A DNA stretch of 64,000 nt. Origin: Leuconostoc mesenteroides subsp. mesenteroides. Its GTDB lineage: Bacteria > Bacillota > Bacilli > Lactobacillales > Lactobacillaceae. This document shows positions 55,012 through 62,126 of the stretch, piece by piece. Under the pieces are notes generated by a model that worked only from the letters and a program-made list of their open reading frames with translations, searched no databases and had not been told where the DNA came from. Each line of letters opens with the position of its first letter. The first letter of the stretch is position 1. A program made the translations under genes and the position numbers. The stretch is taken from contig CP046062.1 of assembly GCA_009676745.1 (NCBI GenBank), positions 1,713,317 to 1,777,316 of the forward strand, written 5' to 3'.

Positions 55012-55533
55012 TTACTTGGCATCGCGTGGTGCCAAGACCAAAAACATTTGGCGGCCGTCCATTTTGGCACGTTGTTCAACCTTGGCAATGTCATTAAGTT
55101 CTTCAGCCATGCGATCTAAGACCTCACGACCAATGTCTTGGTGAGTAATCATACGACCACGGAAACGCAAGTTAAGCTTAACCTTGTTTCCTTGTGACAG
55201 AAACTTGATTGCTGCTTTTTTACGTGTCTCGAAGTCGCCAGAATCAATCACTGGTGACATGCGAACTTCTTTAACTTGAACAATTTTTTGGTTTTTACGT
55301 TGTTCTTTTTGCTTCTTTTGAGCTTCGAACTTCGCTTTACCCCAATCCATGATCTTGGCAACTGGAACTTCTGCATTAGCTTGCACCAATACCAAGTCCA
55401 TGTCTGCATCATTCGCTAACTGTTGTGCGTCACGTGTTGACATTTCTTCTTGCTTACCATCGTGGATAAGCAAAACACGTGGGGCGCGGATATTTTCGTT
55501 GACTAAATCAACTTGTCGTGGTTGACGTGCTAT
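55012..55533 (-). CDS. infC: Translation initiation factor IF-3, apparent AUA start
   Basis: 173 aa if it begins at ATA 55533. IF-3 binds the 30S subunit and proofreads the start codon. The N-domain ([13 protein letters not shown]) and C-domain ([30 protein letters not shown]) are complete only if translation starts here. The strong site GGAGGTG (55541-55547) lies exactly 7 nt before this ATA, and no ATG, GTG or TTG lies at suitable distance. A TTG at 55473 would cut off the conserved N-terminus. infC uses rare starts such as AUU in other bacteria for self-control, and an AUA start would serve the same purpose. Confidence 0.9.
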   Translation of the reverse strand: MARQPRQVDLVNENIRAPRVLLIHDGKQEEMSTRDAQQLANDADMDLVLVQANAEVPVAKIMDWGKAKFEAQKKQKEQRKNQKIVQVKEVRMSPVIDSGDFETRKKAAIKFLSQGNKVKLNLRFRGRMITHQDIGREVLDRMAEELNDIAKVEQRAKMDGRQMFLVLAPRDAK

Positions 55534-55700
55534 TGTCAGGCACCTCCAAATTTATTTTGTGAATCAAGAAGAAAAGTGGGCCAAGAACTTAATCTTTACC
55601 CACTTCAACACTTGCAGTACTTTCGTACAACTGTATCTGCCAAGCAACATAGTCACTTGGCGAGAAGCGGGTGCTTCTACTTGTTCAACATCTATTAGTT
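55534..55700 (-). ncRNA. infC operon leader (L20-leader-like) with terminator
   Basis: The 5' untranslated region contains three hairpins: GAAGC/GCTTC (55664-55677), GCCAAG/CTTGGC (55639-55661) and AAGTGGG/CCCACTT (55574-55605), the last followed by TTTTCTTCTT on the minus strand. Position and layout match the L20 leader of Firmicutes, where L20 binding favours the terminator. The exact fold was not computed. Confidence 0.7.
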
Positions 55701-55725
55701 TACTCTATTTACTCATTTTTGTCAA
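55697..55725 (-). promoter_or_regulatory. Promoter of infC-rpmI-rplT
   Basis: Minus-strand TTGACA (55720-55725), 17-bp spacer, TAAACT (55697-55702). It overlaps the end of the DUF1361 gene. Confidence 0.65.
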
Positions 55726-56350
55726 CAACATTATGAATCAGGCTTATACCAAAGTGACTAATGACCAGAATGGCAAACTGGACACCAGCAAATAGCGTGA
55801 CAAATGCAATCATATGCATACTAGTTGATGACACAACTAGCCTTACCACACGATGTGTTTGTGTAAAAACATCCCAAGAATTTAAACGTAAAAATCGACC
55901 GAGATAAATACCAACACTGGCAATCAATGATATACAAAATATCAGAGCTAATTGTAATAGTTCATGCCGTTTATGAAAATAATGCTTTAAAATCAGTTCG
56001 ATACTTAACATCCCCAAAACAACGCCTATAAAAACACCTGCTGCTAACACCGCGTAATTGAAGTATTGCATACGGACAGTGAGACCAATACCAATATACT
56101 GCAGATGAATAAAATCAGTAATCATATACATCGTATTCGGATAAAACAATAACCACAACAAGCTAAAAATAATTTGGATGGATTGGCGCTTACTAATATT
56201 TACAATAATCGCAAAATCTAATGGCAACAGCGCCAAGAAAATATTCCAATTCAAGAAAGTAAAATGAGTTGGTGTCAGTAAAACAAACCCAAAAAATAAT
56301 AATACAATGACATGTATCGCCAAAATACTTGTTATGTCTTGTTTTTTCAT
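55709..56350 (-). CDS. DUF1361 membrane protein
   Basis: 213 aa from the ATG at 56350 (AAAGG upstream). Six or so membrane helices. LLWLLFYPNTMYMITDFIHL is the family signature of DUF1361. The function is unknown. It is upstream of the infC operon but separated by the infC promoter. Confidence 0.85.
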   Translation of the reverse strand: MKKQDITSILAIHVIVLLFFGFVLLTPTHFTFLNWNIFLALLPLDFAIIVNISKRQSIQIIFSLLWLLFYPNTMYMITDFIHLQYIGIGLTVRMQYFNYAVLAAGVFIGVVLGMLSIELILKHYFHKRHELLQLALIFCISLIASVGIYLGRFLRLNSWDVFTQTHRVVRLVVSSTSMHMIAFVTLFAGVQFAILVISHFGISLIHNVVDKNE

Positions 56351-56504
56351 ATATACCAACCTTTACAACCAATTTATATGCAATTGTTAGCTAACAATCA
56401 CTTACTACTATTGTAACATGGACGACAATTGTCTTTTAGTTTGAAATCTCAACACAAGTCAAATTTTGTGTTGTACACTCAAATTAAATGAAAAAGGAGA
56501 AAAA

Positions 56505-56567
56505 ATGTTTCAAAATAATAAACGAACTATTGAAGGCAGCATCATATATATTCATTCTGATTGGTAG
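56505..56567 (+). CDS. Possible 20-residue small ORF upstream of pnuC
   Basis: ATG at 56505 with an excellent ribosome site (AAAGGAG, 5 nt spacer) opens a 20-codon frame starting MFQNNKRTIEG and ending with TAG at 56565-56567. It lies about 100 bp before pnuC in the same orientation. It could be a leader peptide, a small protein or a gene remnant. I know no homologue. The rest of 56360-56500 shows only an AT-rich promoter-like stretch. Confidence 0.4.
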   Translation: MFQNNKRTIEGSIIYIHSDW

Positions 56568-56613
56568 TTATTTTATCAAACAACACCTTAAATAACGCTA
56601 TTTTTAATCTCAA

Positions 56614-56669
56614 TCAGAAAGGTGCAGTGCTATCCAATGGATACCTATCACTGCAAGTGTTACACCATG
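56614..56669 (+). promoter_or_regulatory. Structured leader of pnuC, candidate riboswitch
   Basis: Nested inverted repeats close in front of the pnuC start: GGTG (56621-56624) with CACC (56663-56666), GCAGTG (56624-56629) with CACTGC (56649-56654), and ATCC with GGAT inside. The outer pair would cover the only purine-rich site (GAAAGGTG). NAD+- or NMN-sensing riboswitches are known upstream of pnuC genes in Lactobacillales. I cannot match the consensus from memory, so this is a candidate. Confidence 0.45.
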
Positions 56670-57461
56670 TCTTCAAAAAAAATTACATTTAAAGATTTAT
56701 TTTCATTCAAGTGGTACGTTCACCAGCTGTCTGGCTGGACAAGAACCTCATACATTCTATTAATTTTTGGTTATCTAGTCATTACCTATAGCTCATTCTT
56801 TGCCGGCTCACTCATTAATCATATGACATGGTGGACATTTGTCGCCGCAATCTTAGGATTTACAACGACCTTGGCTATTACCAATGCTCGTCCCTTGAAT
56901 GGCGTTTTCGGTTTACTTTCTGCTTTAATTTATATTGCAATGGCACTCCAAGCGAATAACCCGGCCGATGCAGTCTTACAAGCTGTATACATTGTATTGC
57001 TTGATATTCCCGTTTTAGTCATGCCTGGGTGGGCAATAAATGTTGAAAAGCGCATTCGGTTCATACACGAAACTGATGCTCGTGGTGAAAAGCATGGTAA
57101 ATCTTTTTGGTACCCTGTGCTTATTGGTTCGGCAATTGTCGCTTTTATTGTCGCCTATTTATTTGAAACACAAGTTTTGCATACACCAAGACCAGTGGCC
57201 GACTCAGCTGTCTTAGCAACTGGTCTTGTTGGCGCCCTGTTAACAACTTTCCGTTTTTCAGAAGCTTTTGCACTGTGGCTTATTCAAGGCGTTGCTCAAG
57301 TACTCTTATGGGGACTGACCGCTGTCCATGGTGATGCAAACTGGGTCTTATTCTTAACCTATATGCTATATGTTGGTAATGACTTGATTGGTGTCTTCCA
57401 ATCTTCATGGTTCCATCATGAAGTATATACTCAAGAAATCATTCAATCTCATGTCAAGTAA
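56667..57461 (+). CDS. pnuC: PnuC-family nicotinamide riboside/mononucleotide transporter
   Basis: 264 aa from the ATG at 56667 (MSSKKITFKDLF). Seven membrane helices and the PnuC-type features NARPLNGVFGLLSALIY, WAINVEKR and the late YMLYVGNDLIGVF. It moves nicotinamide riboside for NAD synthesis. An in-frame ATG at 56637 and GTG at 56622 would add residues that fall in the structured leader. I prefer 56667, although its ribosome site is poor. Confidence 0.88.
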   Translation: MSSKKITFKDLFSFKWYVHQLSGWTRTSYILLIFGYLVITYSSFFAGSLINHMTWWTFVAAILGFTTTLAITNARPLNGVFGLLSALIYIAMALQANNPADAVLQAVYIVLLDIPVLVMPGWAINVEKRIRFIHETDARGEKHGKSFWYPVLIGSAIVAFIVAYLFETQVLHTPRPVADSAVLATGLVGALLTTFRFSEAFALWLIQGVAQVLLWGLTAVHGDANWVLFLTYMLYVGNDLIGVFQSSWFHHEVYTQEIIQSHVK

Positions 57462-57557
57462 ACTTCCTTGACATTAATAAGCCATGCCCCTTGACAAATA
57501 TCTAAAATTTCGGTAAACTTGACTAGTTGATAAATTGAAACGAAAGGAGGTGCTCTC

Positions 57558-57731
57558 ATGGCTACCCCATCAAACAAAAATTCAAAGTCTCACAAGCGTA
57601 ATCGTCGCGGTCACATCGGCTTGAACGTCCCTAGCATTGTTTTGGATCAAACAACGGGTGAATATCGCGTTTCACACCGCGTTTCACCTTCTGGTGTTTA
57701 CAACGGCAAGCAAGTGATTGATAAAAAGTAA
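57558..57731 (+). CDS. rpmF: 50S ribosomal protein L32
   Basis: 57 aa, preceded by [29 protein letters not shown] is the L32 N-terminus. It lacks the four zinc-binding cysteines of the Cys+ form, so it is the zinc-independent version. Short but unambiguous. Confidence 0.95.
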   Translation: MATPSNKNSKSHKRNRRGHIGLNVPSIVLDQTTGEYRVSHRVSPSGVYNGKQVIDKK

Positions 57732-57739
57732 CAATAACA

Positions 57740-57766
57740 CTCGTTCATAATGAACGAGTTTTTTTG
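57740..57766 (+). terminator. Terminator after rpmF
   Basis: CTCGTTCA (57740-57747) pairs with TGAACGAG (57751-57758), followed by seven T. Confidence 0.92.
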
Positions 57767-57789
57767 TTTGAAAGCAAAACTAATTACCT

Positions 57790-58422
57790 ATGATTAAAAT
57801 AAAAGAAGCCGCGGTTGATTCCGTGCAGCGTGCTCATGAAATGATGTCACGTGGAGCCAATCGTATTGAATTAAATTCACGACTTGATTTAGGTGGCATT
57901 ACACCTGATACTAAAAAAATTATTGATACATTAGCAATCGCTAAAGATTTGCCCGTTGTTATCATGGTTCGTCCACGTGGTGGCGATTTTGAATATAGCA
58001 GTAATGAAATTGAACAAATGTTGGATACCATGCAAATAATTGCTGATGTTGGTGGCGAAACAGTCACTTTCGGTGTGATTTCCGGTGATGATCTAAACTT
58101 TGATAGCATGTCAACTTTAATGGATTTTGCTCATCAGTTACATCTCGAAGTTGTCATGCACATGGCATTTGATCAAATCGCAAATCATAAACAACAAAAT
58201 GCGATGAATTGGTTATCTGAGCATGGAGTCAGACGGATACTAACCCATGGTGGTCCACTGTCAATGCCAATTATGCAGTCACTCCCCCATCTACAAACAT
58301 TAGTCAACAGCGCGCCAGCGAATTTAACTATTTTGCCTGGAGGCGGTGTGACAAAGATAAATGCTGAATCTATAGCTAATATTTTAGGCGTTAATGAAGT
58401 TCATGGTACACAAATTGTTTAA
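57790..58422 (+). CDS. cutC: CutC family protein
   Basis: 210 aa TIM-barrel protein. RGANRIELNSRLDLGGITP and VMVRPRGGDF match the CutC family, and HMAFDQI and ILTHGGP follow at the expected spacing. CutC was linked to copper tolerance, but its molecular role is unsettled. No clear ribosome site precedes the ATG. It may be expressed on read-through from rpmF or with the following SDR gene (39 bp gap). Confidence 0.9.
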   Translation: MIKIKEAAVDSVQRAHEMMSRGANRIELNSRLDLGGITPDTKKIIDTLAIAKDLPVVIMVRPRGGDFEYSSNEIEQMLDTMQIIADVGGETVTFGVISGDDLNFDSMSTLMDFAHQLHLEVVMHMAFDQIANHKQQNAMNWLSEHGVRRILTHGGPLSMPIMQSLPHLQTLVNSAPANLTILPGGGVTKINAESIANILGVNEVHGTQIV

Positions 58423-58461
58423 TTTTTCTAGCACAATAAGATTTTAAAATCAAGGAGAGCT

Positions 58462-59106
58462 ATGATGGATAACAAAAAAATAATTGTTGTTGGTGGTACG
58501 GGTTTTGTTGGTCAGGGTATTTTATCAGCTTTGAACAACAAAAGTTTTGAATTACATAGTCTATCACGACATCAATTTAATCCTACTGATGCAACTGACC
58601 AAGTTACTTACCATATCGCTGATTTAAATAAGCCTGGAAGATGGCAAGATTTACTCAAAGAAGCGGATTGGGTTATTGATGCTGTGGGAATATTGTTACC
58701 TAATCCTTTCAAGCATGTTAATTACCATAATAGTAGTGTTCAGCCTGCGCAAAGACTCTTAGATGTTCTCGCGACAACGCATCAAACCAAGTTTTTGTTT
58801 GTATCCGCCAATGCAACGCCATTCTTTTTAAATGCTTATTTGCGGGCAAAATTAACCGTAGAGCAGTCGGCTAAAGTTCTATTAAACGATAGGGCTTACA
58901 ATGTTTATCCTGGTATCGTCTATGATAAATCAAGAATTTATTCTTATATTCCCGCTATAATTCTTGTAGGCTTGCAACGCATTCCAGGATTTAAATTTTT
59001 AAAACGTTATCGTCCTGTAAGTCGTAAAACCTTTGCTATTGAAGTGGAAAATATTTTAAATGACAAAGAAAGCCCCCTACTGAAACGAAATATCAAAATA
59101 AAATAA
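58462..59106 (+). CDS. Atypical SDR / NAD(P)-binding protein
   Basis: 214 aa. N-terminal Rossmann motif VVGGTGFVGQGI (TGxxGxG type) and VIDAVGIL, but no clear YxxxK catalytic pair at the usual place. The segment AYLRAKLTVEQ resembles the lysine region of atypical SDRs of the NDUFA9/YwnB type. Substrate unknown. Two adjacent ATGs; ribosome site AAGGAGAG. Ends at a strong terminator. Confidence 0.8.
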   Translation: MMDNKKIIVVGGTGFVGQGILSALNNKSFELHSLSRHQFNPTDATDQVTYHIADLNKPGRWQDLLKEADWVIDAVGILLPNPFKHVNYHNSSVQPAQRLLDVLATTHQTKFLFVSANATPFFLNAYLRAKLTVEQSAKVLLNDRAYNVYPGIVYDKSRIYSYIPAIILVGLQRIPGFKFLKRYRPVSRKTFAIEVENILNDKESPLLKRNIKIK

Positions 59107-59112
59107 GTAATG

Positions 59113-59152
59113 AAAAGGCGCTCGACTAGATACTTTAGTCGAGCGCCTTTTA
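59113..59152. terminator. Bidirectional terminator, SDR / SemiSWEET
   Basis: GGCGCTCGACTA (59117-59128) pairs perfectly with TAGTCGAGCGCC (59136-59147), with A-run and T-run flanks. It serves both converging genes. Confidence 0.92.
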
Positions 59153-59171
59153 CTATTTCTAATTTACTTTT

Positions 59172-59486
59172 TTAATGAACATAGACTGTTACTACAGTAA
59201 CTACACCGAAAATAACACCTGGTATATTGGCCAGAATAACAGGCCAATCTTTATAGGTTTTTAGCCAGCCATAAGTCACCCACAAAGTTGCATTGACCGT
59301 GGCACAAAGAGGTTGAAGTACTGATACAGGATGGCCGGATAGATTAGCTGTAATCTGTGGAATATAAGAAATATACATTAAACAACAAAATACTACCGCT
59401 ACCTTACTTAACAGTTTCAAAAATCTAATTCTCTGTTGACTAACTTCTTTTATTGATTCTTTCGGGACGTAATTGTCGTAATTCAT
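59172..59486 (-). CDS. SemiSWEET-type sugar transporter
   Basis: 104 aa. A soluble N-terminal stretch of about 20 residues is followed by three membrane helices with the PQ-loop YIPQITANL and the NATLWVTYGW segment of SemiSWEETs. Two copies form one sugar pathway. Unusual for carrying an N-terminal extension (NYVPKESIKEVSQQR). Ribosome site GAAAGGAACC. Confidence 0.88.
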   Translation of the reverse strand: MNYDNYVPKESIKEVSQQRIRFLKLLSKVAVVFCCLMYISYIPQITANLSGHPVSVLQPLCATVNATLWVTYGWLKTYKDWPVILANIPGVIFGVVTVVTVYVH

Positions 59487-59626
59487 TGGGTTCCTTTCAT
59501 ATGTAAATACAATGTTTCCATTATAACATTATGTGATTTTTGTGTAAAATATGCCACAAATATTGATTTTTATTTTAGTCTAAATGCTAGTTTCATCACA
59601 TTAAAACATCTAATTTAAAATGATTC

Positions 59627-59680
59627 TTGATTTTTGATTTCAAAACATTGTATAATGAAAACGAATTAGAATTGTTCTAA
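59627..59680 (+). promoter_or_regulatory. ahpC promoter with PerR-like operator
   Basis: TTGATT (59627-59632), 17-bp spacer, TATAAT (59650-59655). Just downstream, TTAGAATTGTTCTAA (59666-59680) is a perfect 6-3-6 dyad close to the PerR box (TTATAATnATTATAA, 11 of 14 positions). It overlaps the start of transcription, so a peroxide-sensing Fur-family repressor would block it. Confidence 0.75.
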
Positions 59681-59697
59681 AATAAAAAGGAGAAATT

Positions 59698-60267
59698 ATG
59701 ACGACTAATTTTATTGATTCAGAAATAACAGATTTCAAAGTGAATGCATATCATGCTGGTGATTTCACAGAAATAACCAAGCAAGATACTATAGGTAAAT
59801 GGGGTGTTTATTTCTTTTATCCTGCTGACTTTTCATTCGTTTGCCCCACTGAATTAGGTGATTTAGCTGACCACTACACTGACTTTCAAAATATTAATGC
59901 TGAAATTTATTCCGTATCTGAAGACAGCGAGTTTGTTCACAAGGCTTGGGCAGAGGCTACGGATACAATTGCTAAAGTAAAGTACCCTATGCTGGCGGAT
60001 CCAGCCGGAAAATTAGCTCGTTTCTTTAATGTTTTGGACGAAGATGCCGGCCTAGCTTTCCGTGCAACTTTCATTGTTGATCCTGAAGGAAAAATCCAGT
60101 CATATACCATCAATAATATGGGTATTGGTCGCAATGCTGAAGAAATATTGCGTACACTTGAAGCTGCACAATTCGTTGCCGAACATGGTGATCGTGTTTG
60201 CCCTGCTAATTGGCACCCTGGTGAGGATACAATTGCTCCAAGTTTAGACTTAGTTGGTAAAATTTAG
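59698..60267 (+). CDS. ahpC: AhpC peroxiredoxin
   Basis: 189 aa typical two-cysteine peroxiredoxin. Peroxidatic Cys49 lies in FVCPTE and resolving Cys168 in DRVCPANW, followed by the full C-terminal tail ending SLDLVGKI. It reduces peroxides and is recharged by AhpF. The next gene starts 10 bp after its stop and encodes an AhpF-like flavoprotein. Confidence 0.96.
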   Translation: MTTNFIDSEITDFKVNAYHAGDFTEITKQDTIGKWGVYFFYPADFSFVCPTELGDLADHYTDFQNINAEIYSVSEDSEFVHKAWAEATDTIAKVKYPMLADPAGKLARFFNVLDEDAGLAFRATFIVDPEGKIQSYTINNMGIGRNAEEILRTLEAAQFVAEHGDRVCPANWHPGEDTIAPSLDLVGKI

Positions 60268-60277
60268 AGGTTACGTC

Positions 60278-61978
60278 ATGACTGAACCACATATTTATGA
60301 CACAATTATTATAGGTGGTGGACCTGCTGGTTTATCAGCCGGCATATACGCCGGTCGCTCAACAATGGATACTTTAATTATTGAAGGCGATCAAATTGGT
60401 GGACAAGTCACAACAACTTCGAGCGTTGCCAATTATCCTGCTGTTGAAACAATTGATGGTACGGCATTAGTCAATAAAATGCAACAACAGGCAAAAAGTT
60501 TCGGTGTTCACTTCGTGTTTGATACTGTGGACGATTATAATTTTAGTAACGAGGTCATAAAAACCGTTACGGGTAAAAAAGATACTTACCATGCACGTAG
60601 CGTCATTATTGCCACAGGTGCTCAACCTCATCAAGTTGGTTTTCAAGGTGAGCAAGACTTTCGAGGTCATGGTGTAGCCTATTGTTCCACTTGTGATGGT
60701 GAATTATTTAGTGGATTAGAAGTATTCGTCATCGGTGGCGGCTACGCTGCTGCTGAAGAAGCTGATTATCTCACAAGATTTGCACGTCATGTTACTATTG
60801 TGATGCGATCTAATGACTTTACTTGCCCACCGCTAACTGCTGACCGTGCACGTCTCAACCCCAAAATCACCATTTGGTCAAACACAGAAATTCAAACAGT
60901 TGCTGGTCAAAACTATATAACTGATGCAACATTTATTAATAACAAAACAAACGAGCAAACTACTTATCATGTTGCTGATGGCGATAACACATTTGGTATT
61001 TTTGTTTACGTAGGCACAGATCCGCAAACAAAAATCTTTCAACATGATATTACGCTGGATGAGCATCAATATATTGTGACTGACTCTCAAGGTCAAACGA
61101 ATATTCCAGGGGTATTTGCTGCTGGGGATGTCATTTCTAAACCACTTAGACAAATTGTTACGGCAGCATCTGATGGCGCCAATGCCGCTACTAGTGCAGA
61201 GATCTTTGTGTCGAAACAAAAACACAGACTTCATATTCCAGTTAACCGTTCCGAAGCCTCCGCTCCAAAAAATGATGTCGCTAAAGGACCGACTAGTCCT
61301 ATTGCTGCAACTGAGCCTTCTACCCACATTGGACAGTGGTTTGCAAAAGAAATTGTACAGACTTTACAACCTATTTTTGATAAACTTACGCAAGATGTGA
61401 CTCTTCATCAATTAACAGACGGCTCATCAAAAAGTCACGAACTTTCCTCATTTTTGGAAGAGTTTAGCCAACTAAGTAGTCATCTGAACTTCAAAATGGA
61501 AAACACTAGCACTACACTAGAAAGTAAATATCATGTTCAACACATGCCAAACTTTAGACTGCTTACTGATAATAATGAAGATACTGGAATCCAATTTAGT
61601 GGTATTCCGACCGGACATGAATTAAATTCTCTAGTTCTAGCGCTCTATAATATAGCAGGACCTGGTCAAAAAATTGATACAAATCTTGTCCAACGTATAC
61701 AACGTTTACCAAAAGCATCTTTGAAGATTGGGGTATCACTCACTTGTCATTTTTGCCCAGATGTTGTGGCTGCTTGCCAACATATTGCCGCAATTAATGA
61801 TAATGTAACTGCTGAAATGATTGACCTACAACTATTCCCTGAACTACGCGAATCACATCACATTATGAGTGTACCCGCAATGATTATTAATAACAGCGAT
61901 AATGTTATTTTTGGTAGCCAATCGCTGGAAGAAATCATTTCCGCTATTGAGACAAATAGTCCCTTACCTGTTCATTGA
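60278..61978 (+). CDS. AhpF-like flavoprotein with reversed domain order
   Basis: 566 aa from the ATG at 60278 (AGAGG 7 nt upstream). Residues 1-315 form a thioredoxin-reductase domain: FAD motif IIGGGPAGLSAG, redox pair Cys136/Cys139 (YCSTCDG), NAD(P) motif IGGGYAAAE and GVFAAGDV. A linker (about 316-345) leads to a region (about 350-555) that matches the AhpF N-terminal double-thioredoxin fold with the disulfide Cys490/Cys493 (SLTCHFCPDVV) and the cis-Pro loop SVPAMI. In E. coli AhpF this unit comes first. The neighbour ahpC indicates it feeds electrons from NADH to AhpC. Confidence 0.9.
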   Translation: MTEPHIYDTIIIGGGPAGLSAGIYAGRSTMDTLIIEGDQIGGQVTTTSSVANYPAVETIDGTALVNKMQQQAKSFGVHFVFDTVDDYNFSNEVIKTVTGKKDTYHARSVIIATGAQPHQVGFQGEQDFRGHGVAYCSTCDGELFSGLEVFVIGGGYAAAEEADYLTRFARHVTIVMRSNDFTCPPLTADRARLNPKITIWSNTEIQTVAGQNYITDATFINNKTNEQTTYHVADGDNTFGIFVYVGTDPQTKIFQHDITLDEHQYIVTDSQGQTNIPGVFAAGDVISKPLRQIVTAASDGANAATSAEIFVSKQKHRLHIPVNRSEASAPKNDVAKGPTSPIAATEPSTHIGQWFAKEIVQTLQPIFDKLTQDVTLHQLTDGSSKSHELSSFLEEFSQLSSHLNFKMENTSTTLESKYHVQHMPNFRLLTDNNEDTGIQFSGIPTGHELNSLVLALYNIAGPGQKIDTNLVQRIQRLPKASLKIGVSLTCHFCPDVVAACQHIAAINDNVTAEMIDLQLFPELRESHHIMSVPAMIINNSDNVIFGSQSLEEIISAIETNSPLPVH

Positions 61979-61984
61979 TTTAAA

Positions 61985-62026
61985 TTAAAAAACAAACTAC
62001 TTAGGCTAATGTAGTTTGTTTTTTAC
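61985..62026 (+). terminator. Terminator after ahpC-ahpF-like operon
   Basis: AAAAAACAAACTAC (61987-62000) pairs with GTAGTTTGTTTTTT (62011-62024) around a 10-nt loop. Confidence 0.9.
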
Positions 62027-62126
62027 GTTTATTCAAATACTTAGATAAAATATTAATCATCAATCAATCTATAATATGAGATAATAATTTTGTATTGCCT
62101 AAAACCAAAATTACAAGGAACTTCTT

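Noticed and set aside
56622..56666. GTG or ATG start for pnuC upstream of 56667
   Set aside because: The added residues fall inside nested inverted repeats and are Cys/Tyr-rich unlike PnuC N-termini.
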